From the NCBI RefSeq assembly GCF_015291725.1, contig NZ_CP030038.1, positions 8,111,001 through 8,175,000 of the forward strand: a stretch of DNA of 64,000 nt. Direction: 5' to 3'. Every line of letters begins with the position of its first letter. The first letter of the stretch is position 1. The DNA comes from Bradyrhizobium sp. CCBAU 51765 (GTDB lineage Bacteria > Pseudomonadota > Alphaproteobacteria > Rhizobiales > Xanthobacteraceae). The position numbers and the translations under genes were made by a program. The notes below the pieces were generated by a model. The model ran no database searches, was not told where the DNA came from, and saw nothing but the letters and a program-made list of their open reading frames with translations. Shown in pieces: positions 25,823 through 34,506 of this stretch.

Positions 25823-26021
25823 ACCCTCCCCTGGAGGGCAGGGCTATCGCATATGAGATGTGGCTATGGGTACCGACTGTCTCCACAGCGTCATGGCCGG
25901 GCTTGTCCCGGCCATCCACGCCTTTCCATGCAGCACAAAGAACGTGGATGCCCGGGACAAGCCCGGGCATGACGACCTCTGCAATATTCAAATGCGATAG
26001 CCCTGCCCTCCAGGGGAGGGT
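25823..26021. repeat. Nested composite palindrome
   Basis: Perfect 30-base outer arms at 25823-25852 and 25992-26021 enclose a second inverted pair of 32 bases at 25889-25920 and 25943-25974 (two mismatches). The outer arm starts ACCCTCCCCTGGAGGG, as in the repeat at 53671. It lies between the convergent metZ and SGNH genes and could fold into a large cruciform or act as a bidirectional terminator. Confidence 0.9.
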
Positions 26022-26031
26022 AAGCGAAGCT

Positions 26032-27024
26032 CTACATCGGCCGGTACGTCCGCACGTCCGCGGGCACGTTGACCCCGAGCCTGATCTGGCCGACGGAACG
26101 GATGATGTCGTCACCTAGCAGCTGAGCGAAGCAGGCATAGCCCCAATCGTTCATATGCAGGCCATCGGCGATTACGAAGCCCTCGACCGGAATGGCCTGC
26201 TTCTCATGCCAGTCGCGCATCACCTCGAAGCGCGGAAAGATTCCCACGTGACGGAGCTCGGCGACCTTGCCGAGCAGCTTCACCATCTTGCCTGCGCTCT
26301 CGGCGCGCTGGTTGACGGCCGGCGAATATTGCGGATCGACCAGCACGATGTCGGCGCCGCCCGCGGCCTGGATGCGGCTGATGCCGTCCTCCACCATCTT
26401 GGCGGTTTCGCCGGGATCGAGATTGCGCAGCACAGCGTTGGTGCCGACCTGCCAGATCACGAGATCCGGATGCATGTCGATCACCTGCGTCTGGAGGCGC
26501 TTCATCATCTCGGGGGCGTCCTCGCCGCCGACGCCGGCATTGATGACGCTGATATCGGCGGTCGGATAGTGCCGGCGCAGCTGCGCGGCGAGACGATTGG
26601 GGTAATTGAACTCCGGCGAGCTTGCGCCGAACCCTTGAGTCGACGACGAGCCGAACGCGACGATGACGACGGGCAGGCCGGCGACGAGCTTGCCAGCAAC
26701 GTGCGGCAGCGAGCCCATCGCCTTCGAACCGTCCTTCGGCGGCTGGCAGGGCACACGGTTGAAGATGTCGCTGGCGGATTTGGCGGCCTGCTTCACCTTG
26801 TCGATGGCGCGCGCCGTGATGCCGCGCTGCTCGGGCGACGTCGCGGCGACGGTGGTCTGAGAGGGCGAAGTGGAAGCGGGATCAGCCGACTGCGCGGGGG
26901 CGGGTGTCGCCTGGGCGGGTGACGTCTGGGCATGCGATTGCGAGGCCGGCGTCAGCAACAACAGCGCTGCGGCTGCAGGCGCAGCCAGCCATGTCGTCAG
27001 GCAAAAAGGGCGGAGAGAACTCAT
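26032..27024 (-). CDS. SGNH/GDSL-family hydrolase, exported
   Basis: A 330-residue protein with an N-terminal signal or membrane anchor (hydrophobic residues 10-30, ending near SQSHA) and a Pro/Ala/Ser-rich linker to residue 65. The SGNH fold shows block I VVIVAFGSSSTQG (GSS in place of GDS), block II NAGVGGED, block III LVIWQVGTNAV and the catalytic pair in IADGLHMNDWGY. It ends RTYRPM. It is the third gene of an opgC-sgnh-sgnh operon, so a role in acyl or succinyl decoration of periplasmic glucans or another envelope glycan is inferred. Confidence 0.85.
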   Translation of the reverse strand: MSSLRPFCLTTWLAAPAAAALLLLTPASQSHAQTSPAQATPAPAQSADPASTSPSQTTVAATSPEQRGITARAIDKVKQAAKSASDIFNRVPCQPPKDGSKAMGSLPHVAGKLVAGLPVVIVAFGSSSTQGFGASSPEFNYPNRLAAQLRRHYPTADISVINAGVGGEDAPEMMKRLQTQVIDMHPDLVIWQVGTNAVLRNLDPGETAKMVEDGISRIQAAGGADIVLVDPQYSPAVNQRAESAGKMVKLLGKVAELRHVGIFPRFEVMRDWHEKQAIPVEGFVIADGLHMNDWGYACFAQLLGDDIIRSVGQIRLGVNVPADVRTYRPM

Positions 27025-27036
27025 TAACGCTAGACC

Positions 27037-27810
27037 TCAATTTTGCTGCTGGGCCGGCTCGAGACGGGCTGCGTCGAACACGAACTGTGCCAACGCCCGG
27101 CCAAGGCAATCATGGACCTGTTTCGCCAGCTCGGGCCCACGGGACGGGCTGAACAGGTCGAACTGACCCTGATCATTCCACTGCCGCATGATCGCGAAAC
27201 GATCGAACAGCGGAACACCGTGCTCCTGCGCCACCACCCGCATATTATCGAGAAAAGGCTGCGCCGAGATCATGGTTTCAGTGCGTGGACTATACTGCAG
27301 ATTCATCAAGACAACGTCAGCCCCCGCATTTTGCAACGCAGCAACCCCTTCGGTGACGGCACTGCGAAACTCGTCGGGATCGCTGGCGCGGATAGCGTCC
27401 ACGGTCCCGGTCTGCCAGATGACCAACGTAGGCGTTTTTGCTTCCATCAGCTTAACGAAAGTGGAGGCGGTCTCCTCCGCCGTTTTCTTGCTCTGTATTT
27501 CTACGGAGACATGCACCACCTCCGGCGGCGGCAGCTTCTCCTTGAGGATCGCCTCCATGCGCGCCGGGTACGAGCTGTTCTCCGAAGATGGAATGGTCGT
27601 CGAGCGGCTGCCGATGACCAGGATCTCGAGCGGCTTGCCGGCCTTGACGGCAGCGGCGACCTTCGGCAGCGGGCTTTCGCTGGTCAGCAGATAGGCCGGC
27701 AATTCGCAGGAAGGGGGCGCGGGGGGAGCCGTGGGCGCAGCATCGCCCGCGCGCGCCACAGGCGCGGCGACGCATAGCAGGATCAGGCTCAGGAGAACCT
27801 TCGCCTTCAT
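27037..27810 (-). CDS. SGNH-like exported protein, apparent loss of catalytic Asp/His
   Basis: A 257-residue exported protein (signal MKAKVLLSLILLCVAAPVARA). It is a paralogue of the next gene: LEILVIGSRSTTIPS corresponds to block I and TLVIWQTGTVDA to block III. However, the C-terminal block that should carry the Asp-x-x-His pair reads FDLFSPSRGPELAKQ, without that pair. It starts at ATG 27810, overlapping the opgC stop as TGATG. It may be a non-catalytic partner or binding protein; function is inferred only from position. Confidence 0.82.
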   Translation of the reverse strand: MKAKVLLSLILLCVAAPVARAGDAAPTAPPAPPSCELPAYLLTSESPLPKVAAAVKAGKPLEILVIGSRSTTIPSSENSSYPARMEAILKEKLPPPEVVHVSVEIQSKKTAEETASTFVKLMEAKTPTLVIWQTGTVDAIRASDPDEFRSAVTEGVAALQNAGADVVLMNLQYSPRTETMISAQPFLDNMRVVAQEHGVPLFDRFAIMRQWNDQGQFDLFSPSRGPELAKQVHDCLGRALAQFVFDAARLEPAQQQN

Positions 27811-29066
27811 CAGCCCCCTCCCGCCAGATCGGCGTTGCCGACGGCGTTTTTGGTCTTCGCACCGCTCTTGTCAGCCACGCGCTTGTACCACGAAATGACC
27901 CAGGCCACCCCCCACATGATCAGGACTCCGGAGAGACTAATCAAGGCATGCATGGCTGCACCGCCGGAGACTTCGGCCAGGATGAAGTGGCCGGCGAAAG
28001 CAAGGAAGACGCCGAGACAGAAGATCTCGAGGGAATGCTGGCCGCACAGGATCAGCGGCCGCAGCCAGGGCGACTTCAGGCCCGGCCAGTCCCGCGGCAG
28101 GAAGCGCACCGTGAGCGCAGCCAGCGCCAGGAAATGCGTGAAGCGCAGCACGTCGAGATCGGTCTTGTTGATCGGATACATCCATTGCTCGATCAGCTTC
28201 GGCATGAACTGGGAGAGCTGCGGCACATACCAGGTCAGCGTCACGTAGAACGACGCGACGAGATAGGCGATCGCCAGCCACATCGTGACGCGTGACGACA
28301 GAATACGCGACATGCGGCGCGCACCTCCGAGCGCGCACCATGCACCGAACACGAACAGCAATTGCCAGGCAAAGGGATTGAAGGCCCAGAAGCCGTTCGG
28401 ATAGGCCGACAGATAGAGATCGTACTCCCAGGTGACCGCGTAGAGCAGGACCGAAAGGCCGAGGGTGACGTCGGGTCGCCATTTCATCGACCACAGGATC
28501 AGGGGCAGCGCCAGCATCAGCACGATGTAGAGCGGCAGCACGTCCATGTTGACGGGACGGAAGCGCAAGAGCAGCGCCTGCACGATGGTGACGTCAGGCT
28601 GCTTGAGGAAGTCCATGATGCCCATCTCTTCGGTGTAGAGCGGGTTCTCGAACCTGGTCGCTACATAGGAGATTTCGGCAAGGAAGATCGTGAACAGGAA
28701 GACGTGGGCGACGTAGATCTGCCAGACCCGGCGCAGGATGCGCGCGGTGGCGATGACGACGCCGCTCTCCAGCATCGCCCGGCCGTAGACGAAGGCGGCC
28801 GTGTAGCCGGAGATGAAGATGAAGATCTCCGTCGCGTCGCTGAAACCGTAATTGCGGATCGTGAACCAGGTCAGCAGACTCGGCGGCAGGTGGTCGATGA
28901 AGATCAGCCACAGCGCGAGCCCGCGGAACAGATCGAGCCGGAGCTCGCGCTCGCCGATGGCCGGCAGCGTGATGGCCGGCGCGGCAGCGCGCGGCTTGGT
29001 CCCTGCGGGCCTGGCCTCCGCGGTCCCCGCGATCGTCGATCCCGTCACTTGGTCGGCAATGGTCAT
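27810..29066 (-). CDS. opgC: OpgC-family membrane acyl/succinyltransferase-like protein
   Basis: A 418-residue integral membrane protein with about ten hydrophobic segments. The N-terminus after a soluble lead reads ELRLDLFRGLALWLIFIDHLPP with the conserved R-DxxRG and H of the OpgC/acyltransferase-3-like group. NYGFSDATEIFIFISGYTAAFVYG is a second family landmark. OpgC proteins modify osmoregulated periplasmic glucans. First gene of an operon with two SGNH proteins, an arrangement mirroring acyltransferase-SGNH pairs that O-acylate glycans. Confidence 0.88.
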   Translation of the reverse strand: MTIADQVTGSTIAGTAEARPAGTKPRAAAPAITLPAIGERELRLDLFRGLALWLIFIDHLPPSLLTWFTIRNYGFSDATEIFIFISGYTAAFVYGRAMLESGVVIATARILRRVWQIYVAHVFLFTIFLAEISYVATRFENPLYTEEMGIMDFLKQPDVTIVQALLLRFRPVNMDVLPLYIVLMLALPLILWSMKWRPDVTLGLSVLLYAVTWEYDLYLSAYPNGFWAFNPFAWQLLFVFGAWCALGGARRMSRILSSRVTMWLAIAYLVASFYVTLTWYVPQLSQFMPKLIEQWMYPINKTDLDVLRFTHFLALAALTVRFLPRDWPGLKSPWLRPLILCGQHSLEIFCLGVFLAFAGHFILAEVSGGAAMHALISLSGVLIMWGVAWVISWYKRVADKSGAKTKNAVGNADLAGGG

Positions 29067-29227
29067 CGGGGCCTAAGAACCCTTCCGCAAAAACGCGACG
29101 TTGAAAGAATGTAGGGGTCCCGCCGTCGTCTCGCAAAGCGGCCCGGATCATATAAGGGAATCTCCCTCTGGGGTGTCCTTCCCTTCGAATTCTGGCGGGA
29201 CGATGTCGCCAAAGCCGTCTGTGGCGT

Positions 29228-29256
29228 TTGGTTCCCGGGACGAATTTGGCTATTAT
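29228..29256 (+). promoter_or_regulatory. Candidate sigma-70 promoter giving a leaderless apaG transcript
   Basis: TTGGTT at 29228-29233 and TATTAT at 29251-29256 are separated by 17 bases. Transcription would start about 7 bases on, at or next to the apaG ATG at 29264, and no Shine-Dalgarno sequence lies between. Read by eye only. Confidence 0.55.
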
Positions 29257-29263
29257 AGCAACC

Positions 29264-29656
29264 ATGTACCGCGCCGTGACCCGTCAGATCGAAGTGACCG
29301 TCGAGCCGAACTTTGTTCCGGAGCAGTCGTCGGCCGACCGCTCGCGCTATTTCTGGTCCTACACCATCGTCATCACCAATTCGGGCGAGGAGACCGTGCA
29401 GCTCAAGACGCGGCACTGGATCATTACCGATGCCTCCGGCCGCCAGCAGGAGGTGAAGGGCGAGGGGGTTGTCGGCGAGCAGCCGATCCTGGCCCCCGGC
29501 GAGCGCTTCGAATACACCTCCGGCGTGCCGCTCTCGACCGCCTCGGGCTTCATGACCGGCCGCTACCAGATGGTCAGCGAAACCGGCGAGCGCTTCGAGA
29601 TCGACGTGCCGACGTTCTCGCTCGACAGTCCCGACAACAAGCGGGTGTTGAATTAG
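29264..29656 (+). CDS. apaG: ApaG domain protein (Co2+/Mg2+ efflux-associated)
   Basis: A 130-residue ApaG protein, normal length for the family, with the fibronectin-III-like fold: VTVEPNFVPEQSS, RYFWSYTIVITNSGEETVQL, LKTRHWIITDASG and the conserved GEGVVGEQPILAPGERFEYTSG. The cellular role is poorly defined; links to cobalt resistance and Ap4A hydrolysis come from enterobacteria. ATG 29264 starts the family sequence (MYRAVTRQIEV); frame continues upstream to 29228 but without homology. Confidence 0.93.
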   Translation: MYRAVTRQIEVTVEPNFVPEQSSADRSRYFWSYTIVITNSGEETVQLKTRHWIITDASGRQQEVKGEGVVGEQPILAPGERFEYTSGVPLSTASGFMTGRYQMVSETGERFEIDVPTFSLDSPDNKRVLN

Positions 29657-29674
29657 GGGGCGGAGCGCAGGCGC

Positions 29675-29761
29675 CGTAGGGTGGGCAAAGGCGCATAGCG
29701 CCGTGCCCACGATCTCCTTCCATAAGCAACGTGGGCACGCTTGCGCTTTGCCCACCCTACG
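29675..29761. repeat. Palindromic intergenic repeat (GTAGGGTGGGCAAAG type)
   Basis: Arms at 29675-29711 and 29730-29761 pair GTAGGGTGGGCAAAG with CTTTGCCCACCCTAC and GTGCCCACG with CGTGGGCAC. Found directly after apaG. The GTAGGGTGGGCAAAG end is a familiar dispersed repeat in Bradyrhizobium (from memory). Confidence 0.85.
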
Positions 29762-30476
29762 AGATCGAGATTGTGGTACGCGGCTCAGCTTGCAGACACG
29801 CCTTCTCATCCTCGCGGCGCGTTTCGCCCGAGCTTTGCTTCGTCGCTCCACCCTCGTAAATCCAAGAGGGCGCAGGGAAGGCCGGGTGCCGGCTGGCACC
29901 CGCGGTCTGCTGCGCGAATGATGCACGCAGAAGAACCGCACATCAGCATGCAGGTGTCGCCGATCACTCGGCCTTCCCTGCGCGATGGCTGGACGGCTTA
30001 TGCCGTGATCTCCCGGGAGCCGACCATTCCTTCTGGCCTCCCTCACCGTTCGAATTGACGATGCCGTCCACCCGGTTGGGCTCGCGCGCATCTTCGAACA
30101 GCTTGACCGTGGCAACGACGGCCAGGACCACACGGTTTTGCCGTACGCACGGCCCGCCATTTCACCCGCAGTATTCCCTGACTCCGTCGACAGAGCCGGA
30201 AACTTACAGACGAGACGAAGCCTAGCAGCGCCGTCGTCCGCACGCGGCCACGGGCTCACAGGGACTACCCGCCCTGCCCGCACCTCTCATGCCGACGCTG
30301 CCGCGTCCACCGCAACCCCGGCTCGCGAACATGACGACTACAAGTCGCCCCTCTTGGGTGAGCCGGGATGAGCGAGACATACGACAAAATCGAATTTCGG
30401 TAAAGTGGAATATTTTCGGCGCAAGGGATTGACGGGCTGGCGAAACACGCACGCGCACCATTTAACGAGCAGAGAG
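29762..30476. other. 715-base region without a convincing gene; probable dispersed repeat remnant
   Basis: No reading frame here has both a ribosome site and protein-like composition. Short frames on both strands give Arg/Pro/Ser-rich peptides typical of GC-rich antisense. Segments such as GGGTGCCGGCTGGCACCCGC and, near 30400-30465, a stretch mentioning CGAAAATATTCCAC on the reverse strand look like sequence I recall recurring in many Bradyrhizobium chromosomes, sometimes annotated as spurious hypothetical proteins. Treated as repeat-like remnant DNA. Confidence 0.5.
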
Positions 30477-32159
30477 TTAGGGAATGAAGCGGGATAGCGC
30501 CTCGATGGCTTCCCTAAGCCTGGCTGCCAAGGCGGCGTAGTCCAAGGTCGCAATTGTGCCAAGAGAACCGATAATGCCAAAGCTCGCGCTATAGAATCCG
30601 AGCGACCCAAACAAGACCCGTTTCTTCGTGGTGATCGGCTGCACCCGCTCATTTGGAGATATCTTTAGATCGGGAGCGCCTTTCGGAGACACAGCTGGCG
30701 CCGCCGGCTGCGTAGACAGAACCCGCGCCAACTCGGTCATTTTTTCGACAACTATCACGAAGTTATCGGTAACTGCACCTGATCGATGCGCATCCCGCGC
30801 AGCTTCAGCTACTTTCTCGAACGGTTCGACCAATTCTTTGCCGGACGCCTTCGCCTCATCGAGACCTATCCGCGCATAAAGAGCCTCTCGTTCCACATCG
30901 AGCGGAAAATGTTTAACGAAGAGACCGTGATTTTCATCGAATCGATCGAACGCCGTGCGCTGGCCGGGATCGAGCCATTCATCCTCTGTCAGCGGCGCCC
31001 GCACGGCTGCCGCGATAATGTCGGCGTCATCCTTCAACAGGGGAAGAATGGGCTGGACGCCACGCGCCCTTAACTCCTGCTCATAGGACTTCAGGGATGC
31101 TCTGAGATGACCAGGCGCATTTCGCGGCAGGTCGCTCAGAATGATCGTGATCAGATTTATCTGACGCAGCGGCAGGGTGATAAGGTCGTCATCAGCAGTT
31201 GGCACATCGAAGGACCGATTCGAGATCGCATCAAGCTTGCCTTCGCTGGTCAGCATCGGCTGTGGGCTGGCTACCTCTGCGAGGCGTGCGAGCGTGTCTT
31301 TCTCGGGGGCCGCCGCCGGCTTAGTCGCAGCCAAAGCGCCAAGCCGCCGAGTGATCTCGATGTTAACGGCCGCGGCACCGCGTTTCCACGGCAATTCCGC
31401 GGGAAGGTCCGTGAAGGCAGCGTGATAATCCTCGCGATCCTCCAGAGCCCCTTGCAGGAAGCCATCATACCAGTCAATCCAGACCGACCAGTGGGCACCG
31501 CCGCGGTGCAGATCGCGCATCAATCCTTGCCAAGCTCCCCCGATTCGCGCGGGAGGCAGCCCAGTCCAAAGCGGGGCGGCCAAGATTTGCTGAGCCGGAA
31601 TAGCGCCTTCGAGAAGCCGTCTTGCGTCGGACCGAAGCTCGTCGCTCATCGCTCGAACGGCAGCGCGGGCTGCGGCGTTGGTAGCGGCATCGGTTGTCTC
31701 GGCATCGGCTGCAGCGGCGGCGACAACGGCGATAGCTGCGTCTGCAGCTGAGGCAGCGGCATGAGCTGCCTCAATGCGAATTAAATGAGCAGCATCGGCG
31801 GCGCGAGCGACCGCATCAAGAACAACGAGAACGACTCCCCCGGACGTACTAGCAGATTCCGCGCGGGTAAAGGACGCCGCGCGAATAGCAGCCTCGTTAG
31901 TTCTTTCACTTGGATAGATTTCGCTATCTGGAAATCTCGCGGCGAACCGCGAGATCGCCGCTGCGCGAAAGAAGGACAAGACAACATCAGCCGAATAATG
32001 ATAGGAGGACAACAATGGGAGCATGCGCAACGCGGCTCGGCAAGCAATAGTCCCTGACCACTGACGTGGCTTCTGGCGCAACCATCTCGTGAATCCGTCA
32101 ACATCGGCGGGATCTGGCGGGCCCTCCCCCTCGGATATCAACCCGATATTTTTGGCCAC
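30477..32159 (-). CDS. Orphan hypothetical protein, 560 residues
   Basis: I do not recognise this protein. It begins with GTG at 32159, supported by AGGAG 6 bases upstream. The N-terminal half is helical, including FTRWLRQKPRQWSGTIACRA and a long alanine-rich stretch (residues about 115-170). The middle contains WIDWYDGFLQG, and the C-terminus has one hydrophobic segment, VLFGSLGFYSASFGIIGSLG, before a final amphipathic helix. It stands alone between repeat-like DNA and hslO and looks like accessory cargo. A membrane-anchored sensor or effector is possible but not shown. Confidence 0.8.
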   Translation of the reverse strand: MAKNIGLISEGEGPPDPADVDGFTRWLRQKPRQWSGTIACRAALRMLPLLSSYHYSADVVLSFFRAAAISRFAARFPDSEIYPSERTNEAAIRAASFTRAESASTSGGVVLVVLDAVARAADAAHLIRIEAAHAAASAADAAIAVVAAAAADAETTDAATNAAARAAVRAMSDELRSDARRLLEGAIPAQQILAAPLWTGLPPARIGGAWQGLMRDLHRGGAHWSVWIDWYDGFLQGALEDREDYHAAFTDLPAELPWKRGAAAVNIEITRRLGALAATKPAAAPEKDTLARLAEVASPQPMLTSEGKLDAISNRSFDVPTADDDLITLPLRQINLITIILSDLPRNAPGHLRASLKSYEQELRARGVQPILPLLKDDADIIAAAVRAPLTEDEWLDPGQRTAFDRFDENHGLFVKHFPLDVEREALYARIGLDEAKASGKELVEPFEKVAEAARDAHRSGAVTDNFVIVVEKMTELARVLSTQPAAPAVSPKGAPDLKISPNERVQPITTKKRVLFGSLGFYSASFGIIGSLGTIATLDYAALAARLREAIEALSRFIP

Positions 32160-32396
32160 GCCGCGCTCCTCTCACGTGTCGGTTGGGCCAGCATATCCGT
32201 GCAGGGTTGCATGGCAAGTGGCATACCAGTTGCCGGCAATAGCGCGCGAAGTTCAAATGGAGCGAAGCGTAATCCAGGAAGTACCCCGAACCGAAAGCAC
32301 GCGTCCGGACCGCGCTTGCGCCCAGTTACGGACAGGCGCACGCGACGTTGCGAAGGAGCAACGTGCCATGCCCGCCATTTCCTTGAACGCTTACGC

Positions 32397-33398
32397 CTAT
32401 TCCGCGCCCGCCTCGTGCGGCGTGAACTGGTACACCGACGAGCAGAACTCGCAGGTGACGACGACCTTGTCGTCCTTGACCATGGCGGCACGATCGTCCG
32501 GCGAAAAGCTCTTCAGCATCGAGGCGACCGCATTGCGCGAGCAGGAGCACTGCGCCTTGAGATCCTGCGGATTGAACACGCGCACGCCGCGCTCGTGGAA
32601 CAGACGGAACAGCAACCGCTCGCCCGAGAGTTCGGGATCGATCAGCTCGACGTCTTCGACGGTCTCGATCAGCGAACGCGCCTCGACCCAGGCGTCATCT
32701 TCGGCGACACTGTGCACTTCGACACCTTCAGGCGCATCGCCGGGATGCAGATCGGCCTGCCGGGCGCGCTCCGGCGCCTTCGGCAGAAACTGCATCAGCA
32801 TGCCCCCGGCCCGCCAGCGATGCTTGCCGCCGTCGCTCGAGCGCCACTCCTCGCCGACCGCAAGTCGCACGCGCGTCGGGATCTGCTCGGAGCGGAGAAA
32901 ATATTCGTGCGCGGCGTCTTCCAGGCTGCCGCCGTCGAGCGCGACCAGGCCCTGGTAGCGGCTCATATCCGGGCCCTGGTCGATGGTCATGGCGAGATGG
33001 CCGCGGCCGAGCAGCGTGCCGGCGTCCTTGGCCTCGCCGAGGCGCTCGGCGTCAAAGCGCGCATAGGCGCGCAGGCGATCCGGCGCCATGTAGTCGACGA
33101 CCAGGAACGACACCGGACCGTCGGTCTGGGCCTGAAGAATGAAGCGACCTTCGAATTTCAGCGCGGTGCCGAGCAGCGTCGTCAACACGATGGCTTCACC
33201 GAGCAGCTTGCCGACGGGTGCGGGATAATCGTGCTTGGTCAGAATATCGTCCAGCGCCGGGCCGAGCCGCACCAGCCGCCCGCGCACATCGAGCGCGTCG
33301 ACCTCGTAAGGCAGCACGGCGTCGTCGATCGGAACCGCTGATGGTGCGCGAACCGGGCCTTCGGGCCCGGTTTTCATGTCAGGGGATTGGGAAACCAT
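32397..33398 (-). CDS. hslO: Redox-regulated chaperone Hsp33
   Basis: A 333-residue cytoplasmic chaperone activated by oxidation. The C-terminal zinc site is intact: CSCS with cysteines at 284 and 286, and CEFC at 316 and 319. N-terminal domain motifs include LLGEAIVLTTLLGTALKFEGRF and RGHLAMTIDQGPDMSRYQG. The N-terminus is about 20 residues longer than in E. coli. ATG 33398 begins MVSQSPDMKTG. It lies downstream of argF on the same strand, separated by a REP-like repeat. Confidence 0.95.
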   Translation of the reverse strand: MVSQSPDMKTGPEGPVRAPSAVPIDDAVLPYEVDALDVRGRLVRLGPALDDILTKHDYPAPVGKLLGEAIVLTTLLGTALKFEGRFILQAQTDGPVSFLVVDYMAPDRLRAYARFDAERLGEAKDAGTLLGRGHLAMTIDQGPDMSRYQGLVALDGGSLEDAAHEYFLRSEQIPTRVRLAVGEEWRSSDGGKHRWRAGGMLMQFLPKAPERARQADLHPGDAPEGVEVHSVAEDDAWVEARSLIETVEDVELIDPELSGERLLFRLFHERGVRVFNPQDLKAQCSCSRNAVASMLKSFSPDDRAAMVKDDKVVVTCEFCSSVYQFTPHEAGAE

Positions 33399-33495
33399 GG
33401 CGCGTTATCTGGGGTCGGAGGGCTGAGAATGGAAGGGGGCGCGGGGCGTGTTGCGGGGCGCGGATTGAACCGTATCAAGCCACCTCGAACTCGAT

Positions 33496-33533
33496 GTCGT
33501 CCCGGACAAGCGTAAGCGCAGATCCGGGACGAC
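33496..33533. repeat. REP-like palindrome between argF and hslO
   Basis: Arms GTCGTCCCGGA (33496-33506) and TCCGGGACGAC (33523-33533) are perfect over 11 bases with a 16-base loop. A half-copy of the same sequence occurs near 56477. No T-tract follows on either strand. Confidence 0.75.
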
Positions 33534-33570
33534 AATTGCTTGTGAGGCCGCAGCCGGGCTTCCAGCGCGC

Positions 33571-34506
33571 CTACTTCACCGCGTCGAAGCACCAGGCCAG
33601 AATGCCCTTCTGCGCATGCAGGCGGTTCTCGGCCTCGTCGAAAACGACCGATTGCGGGCCGTCGATCACGTCATCCGTGACCTCCTCGCCGCGATGGGCC
33701 GGCAGGCAGTGCATGAACAGCGCATCGGGCTTGGCCAGCGACATCAGCTTGGCATTGACCTGGTAGGGCTTGAGCACGTTGTGGCGATGCTCGCCCTCCT
33801 TGTCGCCCATCGACACCCAGGTGTCGGTGACGACGCAATCGGCGCCGCGCACGGCGGCTTCCGGATCGGTGCCGAGCACGATCGGCGCGCCTGATGTCTT
33901 GATCCAGTCGCGCATTGCCTTCTTCGGCGCGAGCTCCGGAGGCGTTGCGACGTTGAGCTGGAATTTGAAGCGCTCGGCGGCATGCGCCCAGGACGCCAGC
34001 ACGTTGTTGTCGTCGCCGGTCCAGGCCACCGTCTTGCCCTCGATCGGGCCGCGATGCTCCTCATAGGTCATGAGGTCGGCCATCACCTGGCAGGGATGCG
34101 ACCGCCGCGTCAGGCCGTTGATCACGGGCACGGTCGCATAGGCCGCAAGCTCCAGCAGCGCCTCGTGATTGAGAATGCGAATCATGATGGCATCGACATA
34201 GCGCGACAGCACCCGCGCGGTATCGGCGATGGTCTCGCCGCGACCGAGCTGCATCTCGGCGCCGGTGAGCATGATGGGCTCGCCGCCGAGCTGGCGCATG
34301 GCCACATCGAACGACACCCGCGTCCGCGTCGAGGGCCGCTCGAAGATCATCGCCAACGTCTTGCCTTCGAGCGGCCTGACTGGCTGGTGCGCCTTCTGCT
34401 TCGCCTTCATGGCGGACGAGGCGGCGAGCATGCTCTTGAGCTCCGACAGCGGCAGCTCGTTGATGTCCAAAAAGTGCTTTGGAGCTTTAATCGGCGTCTT
34501 GCTCAT
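33571..34506 (-). CDS. argF: Ornithine carbamoyltransferase
   Basis: A 311-residue enzyme of normal length forming citrulline from ornithine and carbamoyl phosphate. Signature motifs are all present: FERPSTRTRVSF (carbamoyl-phosphate site, STRTR at 59-63), HPCQVMADLMT, and LFMHCLPAHRGEEV with the ornithine-site cysteine. ATG 34506 overlaps the argD stop (TGATG). Together with argD it forms a two-gene arginine-biosynthesis operon. Confidence 0.97.
   Translation of the reverse strand: MSKTPIKAPKHFLDINELPLSELKSMLAASSAMKAKQKAHQPVRPLEGKTLAMIFERPSTRTRVSFDVAMRQLGGEPIMLTGAEMQLGRGETIADTARVLSRYVDAIMIRILNHEALLELAAYATVPVINGLTRRSHPCQVMADLMTYEEHRGPIEGKTVAWTGDDNNVLASWAHAAERFKFQLNVATPPELAPKKAMRDWIKTSGAPIVLGTDPEAAVRGADCVVTDTWVSMGDKEGEHRHNVLKPYQVNAKLMSLAKPDALFMHCLPAHRGEEVTDDVIDGPQSVVFDEAENRLHAQKGILAWCFDAVK

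Noticed and set aside
29703..30371. Several short frames on both strands in the repeat-rich gap
   Set aside because: Low-complexity Arg/Pro/Ser peptides, no ribosome sites, overlapping on both strands. More likely repeat remnant DNA.
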